Positions 18,731 through 25,616 of a stretch of 64,000 nucleotides of DNA are shown in pieces. Position numbers and translations under genes: made by a program. Below the pieces are notes generated by a model. That model was given only the letters and a program-made list of their open reading frames with translations. It was not told the DNA's origin and made no database searches. The stretch is from Stutzerimonas kunmingensis (GTDB taxonomy: Bacteria > Pseudomonadota > Gammaproteobacteria > Pseudomonadales > Pseudomonadaceae). The stretch spans positions 1 through 64,000 of the forward strand of contig NZ_JACXXG010000015.1 of NCBI RefSeq assembly GCF_014764705.1. Direction: 5' to 3'. The number at the start of each line of letters is the position of its first letter. Within the stretch, counting starts at the first letter, position 1.

Positions 18731-19189
18731 ATGAAAAAGCAACAAAGCGGCTTCACCATGATCGAGTTGATTATGGTTATCGTGATTTTGGGGATTTTGG
18801 CGGCGTTTGCGTTGCCGAGGTTTGCGGATTTTGGAAGGGATGCCCGTATAGCTGCAGTTGAAGGTTTGGCTGGCTCTATGCGCTCTGCTGCTGCGATTGC
18901 TCACTCAGCACAGCTTGCACGGAACTTAGGTGCTGCTGCATCCGTAACGCTTGAAGGAAACGTTACCGTGACAATGGTTGATGGCTACCCAACCGCCAAC
19001 GATGCAGGTATAGGTGCTGCTATGGAAGTTGAAGGATTTACTTCTGCAGGCGGCGGAACCACCGCCACGAGCACTATTACATACACTCCCAATGGCTTTA
19101 CTCCGGCTGCTGGGACTCAATGCAATGTAACCTATACACCCGTGCCTGCTACTGGGGAGCGTGTCGTAAGCAACACTGATGGGTGCTGA
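18731..19189 (+). CDS. mshA: Major MSHA pilin MshA
   Basis: 152 residues. The Shine-Dalgarno AGGAG (18719-18723) is the strongest in the pilin segment and lies 7 bases before the ATG. A short 7-residue leader MKKQQSG precedes FTMIELIMVIVILGILAAFALPRF. The C-terminal loop is closed by Cys in TQCNVTY and the terminal DGC. Short leader, strong ribosome site and a following pair of strong hairpins all fit the most abundant subunit. The mature-domain DNA is less GC-biased than the flanking assembly genes. Confidence 0.88.
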   Translation: MKKQQSGFTMIELIMVIVILGILAAFALPRFADFGRDARIAAVEGLAGSMRSAAAIAHSAQLARNLGAAASVTLEGNVTVTMVDGYPTANDAGIGAAMEVEGFTSAGGGTTATSTITYTPNGFTPAAGTQCNVTYTPVPATGERVVSNTDGC

Positions 19190-19282
19190 TTGATAGGCAT
19201 TGTAAGACAGCCCCAACCCACCGCTGCCTGAAATCCACTACCGGGGAATGGCTAGCGGGTCTCACCCGTTCTGGGCTGCATC

Positions 19283-19342
19283 GCAACCCGGCTTTTGGCC
19301 GGGTTGCCACAAATTCCCGGAGGCGGGTCGATTCCCGCCTCC
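19283..19342 (+). other. Two strong tandem RNA hairpins between mshA and mshC
   Basis: Hairpin 1: GCAACCCGGC (19283-19292) with GCCGGGTTGC (19298-19307), ten perfect pairs. Hairpin 2: GGAGGCGGG (19319-19327) with CCCGCCTCC (19334-19342), nine perfect pairs. Neither has a T tract, so they look like 3'-end stabilisers or processing structures protecting the mshA message, or a partial transcription block, rather than simple terminators. The rest of the 181-bp gap is featureless. Confidence 0.7.
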
Positions 19343-19370
19343 AACCCGCTTCTATAAGAAGGGCAGGCCA

Positions 19371-19838
19371 ATGGTTGAACAACGCGGTTTTACAATCGTC
19401 GAGTTGATCATGGTGATCGTCATCATCGGCATCCTCGCCGCCGTTGTTGGGCCGCGCTTCTTTAGCAAAAGCAGTTTCGATGAACGCTTCTATTTTGAAG
19501 AGGTTCTTTCGTCTGTTCGTTATGCGCAGAAACTGGCAGTAGCCAGTGGATGTTATATAAAGGTTCAGGTTAGTGCGTCTGGGGCTGTATTGAGTCATTT
19601 CAATACTTGTGGTGATAAGGGGGCGGATGAAACTGTATCTGGTGATTATGCAGTTGATAATCCGAAGCAGGTCAAAAAACTTGGCTCTGCTCCATTTACG
19701 GCTGTTTTCAATTCTCTAGGCTGTGTTTCTACTACAAAATTTTGCCCAACGCAGGGTGTTGATGAGCTGGAAATTGGTGAATCCGGTTTCAAGATGAAGA
19801 TCCACGCCGCCACCGGCTTTATCGAGGTCACCCCATGA
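19371..19838 (+). CDS. mshC: Type IV prepilin, MshC-like
   Basis: 155 residues from ATG 19371. The 6-residue leader MVEQRG is cleaved before FTIVELIMVIVIIGILAAVVGPRF. The following LSSVRYAQKLAVASGCYIKVQVSASG resembles MshC/GspH minor pilins. Four cysteines occur in the mature domain. An open frame continues upstream through the hairpins but has no support. The mature region is AT-rich (hand count at 19561-19620: 27 GC of 60). Confidence 0.82.
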   Translation: MVEQRGFTIVELIMVIVIIGILAAVVGPRFFSKSSFDERFYFEEVLSSVRYAQKLAVASGCYIKVQVSASGAVLSHFNTCGDKGADETVSGDYAVDNPKQVKKLGSAPFTAVFNSLGCVSTTKFCPTQGVDELEIGESGFKMKIHAATGFIEVTP

Positions 19839-19898
19839 CCGCCCGGCCAATCACCTGCCCAACCAGGCCGACCGGCAAACCAATTGGCCGCAAACCCC

Positions 19899-19928
19899 GT
19901 AGGGTGGATGACGCTTCACCCGTCCACC
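19899..19928 (+). repeat. Short dispersed palindromic repeat (GTAGGGTGGA type)
   Basis: GTAGGGTGGA (19899-19908), the core TGACGCTTCACCCG, and TCCACC (19923-19928) form an imperfect palindrome with arms GGTGGA/TCCACC. I recall this motif as a common intergenic repeat in Pseudomonas and other Gammaproteobacteria. It lies in the gap between mshC and the next pilin and inflates the apparent open frame there. Confidence 0.55.
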
Positions 19929-19981
19929 AACGCACCAACCACCTGAGTCGCAGCGGAAAACCCTGTGCGGCTTTCCACGGG

Positions 19982-20500
19982 ATGGCCATTTACCCTACAC
20001 AAAGGGCTGGCCGAAGGGGCAGGCAAACCGGCTTCACCCTGATTGAACTGATCATGGTCATCATCATCCTCGGCATCCTCTCGGCCTTCGCCTTGCCACG
20101 CTTTTTCGATGTATCGGCAGAAGCTCGCGCCGCACGGGTCAATGCCGGGCTGGGCGCGGCCAAGAGTGCGTTGGCCATCGTCAATGCCAAGGCCCGGCTG
20201 TCGGGAATCGGTATGGGTGAAGTGGAGCAGCAAATATTTCTGGAAGGGCAGGCCATAACCGTGAAGTTCGGTTATCCCGCGCAAGCTTATTCCCTGTTGA
20301 TCGCCGCCGGAATGGAGGCGGATTTTAGCGGGGCGGGGGCTGAGGGAAACATCACGCATATTGACCATATGGGCGTGGTAGGAGGGAAATGCGGATTCAG
20401 GTATATCCCTCCCAGCAAACTAGGTGATGCACCGCAGTTTCTCCCGCTGAGCAACAGCGGCAGCCTGCCCGTCACCGCCGCCGACTGCAGAAGGAACTGA
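19982..20500 (+). CDS. Additional type IV prepilin of the MSHA operon
   Basis: 172 residues if started at ATG 19982 (MAIYPTQRAGRRGRQTG leader, then FTLIELIMVIIILGILSAFALPRFF). The frame is open back to an ATG at 19835 overlapping the mshC stop, but that would give a 66-residue leader partly encoded by a dispersed repeat, so the later start is preferred even though its ribosome site is weak. Mature cysteines occur in GGKCGF and the C-terminal ADCRRN. It resembles MshA/MshB-type pilins. This copy is extra relative to the usual B-A-C-D series. Confidence 0.75.
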   Translation: MAIYPTQRAGRRGRQTGFTLIELIMVIIILGILSAFALPRFFDVSAEARAARVNAGLGAAKSALAIVNAKARLSGIGMGEVEQQIFLEGQAITVKFGYPAQAYSLLIAAGMEADFSGAGAEGNITHIDHMGVVGGKCGFRYIPPSKLGDAPQFLPLSNSGSLPVTAADCRRN

Positions 20501-20502
20501 CC

Positions 20503-21000
20503 ATGCCGCCGCTTGCAGCCCGCCACCCCAGCCCGGCTCTTGCCACGCCCCGCAAGCAGCACGGCATGACCCTCGTCGAACTGGTTATCACCATTGTCAT
20601 CATCGGCATCGCCGCCGCCGCACTCTTCTCCGCCATGGCCACCATCACCGCCCGCTCCGCCGACCCGATGTTGCGGCAGCAGAGCCTGTCGATTGCCGAG
20701 GCCTATATGGAAGAAATCCTGTTGCAGAATTTCATGCAGACGCCTCAACCGGCAGGCTGCGGGCGTGCCTGTTTCAATGATGTGCGTGACTATCATGGCC
20801 TCGACCAGAGCCCTCGTGACCCTAACGACAATGCGCTGCAAGCACTTTCGAGCTACCGGGTTGCGGTGGCAGTGAGCGGACCGGCACCGCTCAATGAAGT
20901 CAGCATGCTACGAGTGCGCGTAACCGTGGCGGACCCGGCAGGGCAGCCACTGGTGCTTGAAGGTTATCGCAGTTGTTATGGTGAGGCAGGTTGCCCATGA
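20503..21000 (+). CDS. mshD: Minor pseudopilin MshD
   Basis: 165 residues. Leader of 21 residues ends HG, followed by MTLVELVITIVIIGIAAAALFSAM, where Met replaces the usual Phe at +1, as is common in PilV/GspI-type proteins. The sequence LRQQSLSIAEAYMEEILLQNF fits MshD. Cys residues (AGCGRAC, SCYGEAGC) may form disulphides. The start lies 2 bases after the previous stop, so the pilins are probably translationally linked. Confidence 0.82.
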   Translation: MPPLAARHPSPALATPRKQHGMTLVELVITIVIIGIAAAALFSAMATITARSADPMLRQQSLSIAEAYMEEILLQNFMQTPQPAGCGRACFNDVRDYHGLDQSPRDPNDNALQALSSYRVAVAVSGPAPLNEVSMLRVRVTVADPAGQPLVLEGYRSCYGEAGCP

Positions 21001-21860
21001 GCGGATATTCCGGCACTAGGGCTCGGTGCATGAATGCATACCGCTACGCCGCATTCACCTTGGTTGAACTGGTGATAGTCATCGCTATCGCGGGTACCGT
21101 TGCGGTGATGGTTGGCGTGGTGATGTCCCGCCCGTTACAGGGTTTTGCCGATCTCAGTAGACGGGCCGAACTGGTCGATTTGGCCTCGGGCGCGCTCAAT
21201 CGCATGGTTCGTGATATCCGCATGGCAGTGCCCAACTCGGTACGGGTGACTGGCGCCGGGCAACTTGAGCTGCTGCGCAGCCCGGTGAGTGGCCGCTACC
21301 GAGCCAATTTGAATGACGGTACGCGCAGCGATCCGCCTGTATGCAGCGTCTCGCCGTGTAGCATTCAGGTACTCAACCCACTCAGTTCGCAAGAAAGCGA
21401 CCGAATCGCAAGTATGAACTGGATGGTGATCTACAACATCGGCGGTACCGGGGCAGGCAACACCATCTGGCCGCTACAGGACAATACCTCTTCGGTTATC
21501 ACGCCCAGGGCGACCTTCGGTTATGCGGGAGACGACCTGACTCTGACCGGTGCGGCGATCGCCGGCTTCGGTTTCCGTTATGCCTCGCCGCAGCGCCGCT
21601 TTTATTTGGCAGATGCGGTGGTTGGCTATCGTTGCGCGAACGGGCGCATCGTGCGCAAGGAGTTCAGCGAGCTCAGCGATGCTGCTGCCTATGACTACAG
21701 CGATGCCGCACTGCTGGTGGACAGCGTGCGCTCCTGCACCTTCCGCTACCAGCCTGGCAATGCCATGCGGGGAGGGTTGGTCACCATCGAGCTGGTGCTG
21801 GAGCAGGCTGGCGAACGCATCTCCCTCTTGCAACAGGTCCACGTAGACAATGCGCCCTGA
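20997..21860 (+). CDS. mshO: Minor pseudopilin MshO
   Basis: About 287 residues from ATG 20997, which overlaps the mshD stop; ATG 21030 (276 residues) is a credible alternative giving leader MNAYRYAA. The cleavage site is A|FTLVELVIVIAIAGTVAVM, with Ala instead of Gly at -1. After the helix, GFADLSRRAELVDLASGALNRMVRDIRMAVPNS is the GspJ/MshO-type region. A large beta domain with four or more cysteines follows. Likely part of the tip complex. Confidence 0.82.
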   Translation: MSGYSGTRARCMNAYRYAAFTLVELVIVIAIAGTVAVMVGVVMSRPLQGFADLSRRAELVDLASGALNRMVRDIRMAVPNSVRVTGAGQLELLRSPVSGRYRANLNDGTRSDPPVCSVSPCSIQVLNPLSSQESDRIASMNWMVIYNIGGTGAGNTIWPLQDNTSSVITPRATFGYAGDDLTLTGAAIAGFGFRYASPQRRFYLADAVVGYRCANGRIVRKEFSELSDAAAYDYSDAALLVDSVRSCTFRYQPGNAMRGGLVTIELVLEQAGERISLLQQVHVDNAP

Positions 21861-22338
21861 TCTCTCGCAAAAAATCATCCGCAGGAGCGGGCGATGCCCG
21901 CAAGCCAGAGCCGTACAAATGCTTCCCGGCCAAGGCCCGCTCCTACAAAAGCAGCGCGGCTTTGGCCTGGTAGCGGCAATGTTCCTGATCATCGTGATTG
22001 CCGCAGCGATCACGGTGATGTGGCGGCTATCCATTACCCAATCGGCGACCAATACGCTTAGCCTTCAGCAGGCCCGTGCCTTCCAGGCGGCACGAGCGGG
22101 GCTCGAATACGGTATCGCACGTTCACTGGCCAGCCCATCCCAGACCTGCTCGCCGTTTAATCTGGAGGGCTTCCAAGTGGTCGTCACTTGTGAAAGCAAA
22201 ACGGTTCTACAGCCACTTGTACCGGAGGAAGGGCGAGATCTGATATTCCATCGGGTGGAGGCTACGGCGACTTATGGAAGTCCGGGTGAACCGGATTATG
22301 CGTATCGACAACTGACGGCAGTGGTGGAGCGGCCATGA
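21850..22338 (+). CDS. mshP: MSHA biogenesis protein MshP
   Basis: 162 residues from ATG 21850, overlapping mshO by 11 bases. The membrane helix RGFGLVAAMFLIIVIAAAITVMW (starting near residue 37) and the following QSATNTLSLQQARAFQAARAGLEYG are MshP/GspK-like. Residues about 11-33 are encoded by an inverted REP pair, so the N-terminal extension RRSGRCPQARAV... is repeat-derived. ATG 21919 inside the repeat is another possible start. Probably a tip-complex protein acting with MshO and MshQ. Confidence 0.8.
   Translation: MRPDLSQKIIRRSGRCPQARAVQMLPGQGPLLQKQRGFGLVAAMFLIIVIAAAITVMWRLSITQSATNTLSLQQARAFQAARAGLEYGIARSLASPSQTCSPFNLEGFQVVVTCESKTVLQPLVPEEGRDLIFHRVEATATYGSPGEPDYAYRQLTAVVERP
21881..21946 (+). 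repeat. Inverted REP pair (REPIN-like) within the mshP leader
   Basis: AGGAGCGGGC (21883-21892) and its exact reverse complement GCCCGCTCCT (21935-21944) bracket about 42 bases. The left copy has its own hairpin GCGGGC-gat-GCCCGC (21887-21901), and the right copy a hairpin around GGCC-aa-GGCC. This is the layout of Pseudomonas REP doublets. It is unusual in being translated. Confidence 0.75.
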
Positions 22339-22454
22339 GTGTGGCATACCGATGGATGCTCCGCGTGTGTAGAAAAACTGCTTCTTTAGGGATGGTCTGA
22401 AAAAGACTTCCCGAACCTGGTGAAATACGCCGATCCCGCCAGCCGAGTTTTTCC

Positions 22455-22967
22455 ATGAAGCAGATGACCTTCGCCGACGCCGAGTATGCCGGCAAACGCA
22501 AGCAGACCCGCAAGGAGTTGTTCCTGATCGAGATGGATCAGGTGGTGCCGTGGAAGGGGCTGATTGCCCTGATCGATCCGCACTACCCCAAGGGTGAAGG
22601 CGGCCGTCCGGCGTATCCGCTGATGGCGATGCTGCGCGTCCATCTGATGCAAAACTGGTTCGGCTACAGCGATCCGGCGATGGAGGAAGCGCTGTACGAG
22701 ACGACCATCTTGCGCCAGTTTGCCGGGTTGAGCCTGGAGCGCATTCCGGACGAAACCACCATCCTCAACTTCCGTCGCCTATTGGAAAAACATGAACTGG
22801 CGGCCGGCATCCTCGGCGTGATCAATGGCTATTTGGGTGACCGTGGCCTGTCGCTGCGTCAGGGCACCATCGTCGATGCCACACTGATCCATGCACCCAG
22901 TTCGACCAAGAACCAGGACGGCAAGCGCGACCCGGAGATGCACCAGACCAAGAAGGGCAACCAGTAC
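22455..22967 (+). CDS. IS5 transposase, 5' exon (residues 1-171)
   Basis: Encodes MKQMTFADAEYAGKRKQTRKE... through KKGNQY, the N-terminal helix-turn-helix-like region and first catalytic Asp (IVDATLIHAPSSTKN) of a DDE transposase. Translation of unspliced RNA would stop 9 codons into the intron (at 22994). The 171 codons join in frame to 24818-25285, giving 326 residues, the usual IS5 transposase length. Function therefore depends on intron splicing. Confidence 0.85.
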
Positions 22968-23486
22968 TGTGTGTCACGAACACAGGTCAGATGACCTGTG
23001 CTGCTGTGCCGAAGATGGAAGTAGGCCTTCCGAAGTCGGCTTGCAGGAGCGGACTTCAAACCACCCGGTGCTGCTGCATCCAAAAGGTGTGGTGGTGAGC
23101 GACCGAGGAAAAGTCATCCCTGAGGATGGCAGGTGAGTATGGAGAAGATGAGCGAAAGCAAACCGTCCGATGACGCATCGTTATGCCCAAGGTGCTGCCG
23201 AAACTGAGGTGGAGTACTGGCTTCAGGACAAGTCGGGGCGTTACCTGCTTACGGACCCGATGGCAGCCGGTGTATAGGCGGCATGATCTTCATACAGGCT
23301 TTGGTACGGAACGTGAGAACCTTGTTCCAGATGCGAAGGAAAATGACAAATGGCCAACACCATGAGGAAGAATACCGATGCTGGAACGAGGGGCGGAGCC
23401 TCCCGTAGTAGCGATGAAGCCTCTGTAATGGAGGTGGAGCGAAGGGGCGGCGTTATCCGGCCGACGAGCGTTGCCAACCTCCGGGG

Positions 23487-24755
23487 ATGAGTGGCGTGAG
23501 CTCGGCGAAACCTTATGACATAGCGAAACGCACGGTATGGGACGCCTACCAGCAGGTCAGGGCCAATCGCGGTGCTGCCGGCATCGACGATGAAACCATC
23601 GCCGATTTCGAGCGGGATCTGTCTAAGAATCTCTACAAGCTGTGGAATCGGATGTCGTCGGGGTCGTACTTCCCGCCTCCGGTCAAGCAAGTAGAAATTC
23701 CCAAGGCATCGGGAGGCACGCGCAAGCTGGGAGTGCCCACGGTTGGTGATCGTGTCGCGCAAACCGTGGTCAAGCTTCTCATCGAGCCGGAGCTGGACTC
23801 GATCTTCCACTCGGACTCCTATGGGTACCGGCCGGGACGATCAGCGAAGCAGGCGGTGGCGATCACGCGTGAGCGCTGCTGGCGATACGACTGGGTGGTG
23901 GAGTTTGATATCAAGGCAGCCTTCGATCAGATCAATCATGGATTGCTGATGAAGGCGGTGCGCCTGCACATCAAGGAGGACTGGATACTTCTGTACATCG
24001 AGCGGTGGCTGGTTGCGCCGTTCGAAACGGATGACGGCATGCGCGTCCCACGCGAACGCGGCACCCCGCAAGGTGGAGTGATCAGTCCCCTCCTGATGAA
24101 TCTGTTCATGCACTATGCCTTCGACACCTGGATGCAACGTACCAGCCCCAACTGCCCGTTTGCCCGCTACGCCGATGATGCGGTGGTGCACTGCCGCAGT
24201 CGAAAGCAAGCGGAGTACGTGATGCGCTCCATTGCTTCACGGCTGGCTGCCTGTGGCTTGACGATGCACCCGGAGAAATCGAAGGTCGTGTACTGCAAGG
24301 ACAGTAACCGTCGCGCAGGTTATCCGCATGTGAGCTTTACCTTCCTCGGCTTCACCTTTAGGCCGAGGAAGGCGCTCAGCAAACAAGACCAGCTCTTCAC
24401 GAGCTTCCTTCCGGGAGCGAGTGCGGATGCCTTAAAGCGGATGCGGCAAGCGGTACGCAGGTGGCGACTCAATCGCCAAACCCACGTGACGCTGGTCGAC
24501 GTGGCTCGGCTCTACAATCCAGTGATACAGGGGTGGTGGCAATACTATGGCTCGTTCTATCGGACAGCCATGCTTGGCATCTTCCAGCACATTGACCGCG
24601 CGCTTGAACGCTGGGCCCGACGAAAATACAAGGCCCTTCATAGGCGCAAGCGGCGCATTAGCCAATGGCTGGACAAGATACGGACTGTGGTACCCCGGCT
24701 GTTTCATCACTGGCGAGTGACCGGGCAGCAAGGTTGGATAACGGGAGCCGTATGA
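23487..24755 (+). CDS. ltrA: Group II intron reverse transcriptase/maturase
   Basis: 422 residues. Reverse transcriptase blocks are in order: GAAGIDDETI (RT0/1), RKLGVPTVGDRVAQ, FDSYGYRPGRSAKQA-type block, FDIKAAFDQINH, RGTPQGGVISPLL, and the catalytic FARYADD with Tyr228-Ala-Asp-Asp231, followed by FLGFTFRPRK. The maturase (GIIM) domain is at the C-terminus (HVTLVDVARLYNPVIQGWWQYYG). I see no C-terminal H-N-H nuclease domain. The stop codon lies inside ribozyme domain V. It should help the intron fold and reinsert by reverse splicing. Confidence 0.94.
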   Translation: MSGVSSAKPYDIAKRTVWDAYQQVRANRGAAGIDDETIADFERDLSKNLYKLWNRMSSGSYFPPPVKQVEIPKASGGTRKLGVPTVGDRVAQTVVKLLIEPELDSIFHSDSYGYRPGRSAKQAVAITRERCWRYDWVVEFDIKAAFDQINHGLLMKAVRLHIKEDWILLYIERWLVAPFETDDGMRVPRERGTPQGGVISPLLMNLFMHYAFDTWMQRTSPNCPFARYADDAVVHCRSRKQAEYVMRSIASRLAACGLTMHPEKSKVVYCKDSNRRAGYPHVSFTFLGFTFRPRKALSKQDQLFTSFLPGASADALKRMRQAVRRWRLNRQTHVTLVDVARLYNPVIQGWWQYYGSFYRTAMLGIFQHIDRALERWARRKYKALHRRKRRISQWLDKIRTVVPRLFHHWRVTGQQGWITGAV

Positions 24756-24817
24756 CGCGAGAGTGTCACGTACGGTTCTGCGAGCGGCTGCGGGGGCAGT
24801 TCCCGCGGCCGACTCAC
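24745..24817 (+). ncRNA. Group II intron domains V and VI
   Basis: Domain V is 24745-24778. Its lower stem is GAGCCGTA with TACGGTTC, and its upper stem is GACGC-GAGA-GTGTC with a GNRA loop. Domain VI follows: CGGCTGCGGG with CCCGCGGCCG (one T-G pair), then GAG/CTC pairing that would leave A24812 unpaired as branch-point candidate, 5 nt before the intron end. All essential helices look intact. Confidence 0.88.
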
Positions 24818-25285
24818 CACTTCGGCATGAAGGCCCACATCGGTGTGGATGACGAGTCGGGGCTGGTGCACAGCGTGGTCGGCACGGCGGCAAACGTGGC
24901 GGATGTCACCCAGGTCGACAAACTACTGCATGGTGAAGAGAACGTCGTCTGCGCCGATGCCGGCTACACCGGCGTCGAAAAGCGCCCCGAACATGCTGGC
25001 CGCGAAGTGATCTGGCAGGTCGCAGCACGCCGCAGCACCTACAAGAAGCTCGATAAACGCAGCGCCCTGTACAAAGCCAAGCGCAAGATCGAGAAGGCCA
25101 AGGCACAAGTGCGAGCGAAGGTCGAGCACCCGTTTCGAGTGATCAAGCGCCAGTTCGGTTACGTGAAGGTGCGCTTCCGTGGCCTGGCCAAGAACACCGC
25201 TCAGCTGGTGACGCTGTTCGCGCTGTCGAACCTATGGATGGCGCGCCGACATTTGCTGACTACCGCAGGAGAGGTGCGCCTGTAA
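24818..25285 (+). CDS. IS5 transposase, 3' exon (residues 172-326)
   Basis: Continues the transposase with HFGMKAHIGVDDESGLVHSV. The second catalytic Asp is in VVCADAGYTGVEKR and the catalytic Glu is in VRAKVEHPFRVIKRQFGY, completing the DDE triad. It ends at the TAA at 25283. It has no start of its own, so it is expressed only after splicing. The bases 25286-25431 are the non-coding right end of the IS. Confidence 0.85.
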   Translation, partial: HFGMKAHIGVDDESGLVHSVVGTAANVADVTQVDKLLHGEENVVCADAGYTGVEKRPEHAGREVIWQVAARRSTYKKLDKRSALYKAKRKIEKAKAQVRAKVEHPFRVIKRQFGYVKVRFRGLAKNTAQLVTLFALSNLWMARRHLLTTAGEVRL

Positions 25286-25435
25286 TGCGGAAAATGGCTG
25301 CTGCGAGGTGCTCGCGGCGGCCAAAAACGGAGAACTGAGCGGGTTACCTGGTCGATTTTGATCGACGGCCCGCTTTCAAAAGCAGCGAGGGCTGAAGTCG
25401 ACCGGAAATACAGGGCTACTTCAGACCTTCCTTAG

Positions 25436-25616
25436 TGCCTGAATATGGATAAATCTTCAAGCAAACAGATGCTGACGAATAAGTAATCTTTTTAAGTAAT
25501 AATGAAATGCTATCGTGATGGACTGTCTGTTGAGTATTTCGGTGCATGATTATTTGAAAGCTATCGCAGGATTTTTAAAAAAGGCCGATTTTTATTCGGT
25601 GCGCCAAGGGGGGAGT
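25436..25616 (+). other. AT-rich leader between the IS right end and mshQ
   Basis: 181 bp of AT-rich DNA with no gene called. The frame of mshQ is open back to an ATG at 25515, but ATG 25617 is better supported. The insertion separates mshQ from the rest of the operon, so any promoter for mshQ would have to be here or in the IS; no clear -35/-10 pair was identified. Confidence 0.35.

Larger units (their letters stand above)
22968..24817 (+). mobile_element. Group II intron with its own reverse transcriptase
   Basis: The insertion breaks the transposase codons between GNQY and HFGMK. The 5' end reads (T)GTGTGTC, matching the GUGYG rule to within one base; the junction is ambiguous by one or two bases because of flanking identity. 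About 490 bases of non-coding sequence (22995-23486) would fold as domains I-III, then a 422-residue intron protein gene (domain IV), then clear domains V and VI, ending in AC. It is in the same orientation as the transposase, so it can splice from the transposase mRNA. Confidence 0.9.
22390..25431 (+). mobile_element. IS5-family insertion sequence carrying a group II intron
   Basis: Left end GGATGGTCTGAA (from 22390) and right end TTCAGACCTTCC (to 25431) are terminal inverted repeats with one mismatch in 12. They are flanked by the direct repeat TTAG (22386-22389 and 25432-25435), a 4-bp target duplication of the YTAR type expected for IS5. Without the ~1850-bp intron the element is about 1192 bp, the normal IS5 size. 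It sits between mshP and mshQ in the operon direction. Removing the element and one TTAG restores a gap with no interrupted gene. Confidence 0.92.

Noticed and set aside
22335..22400. Short open frame starting within the mshP stop, a possible truncated mshQ start
   Set aside because: Rebuilding the site before IS insertion gives only a 23-codon frame ending TAA; the mshQ signal peptide and start are intact at 25617.
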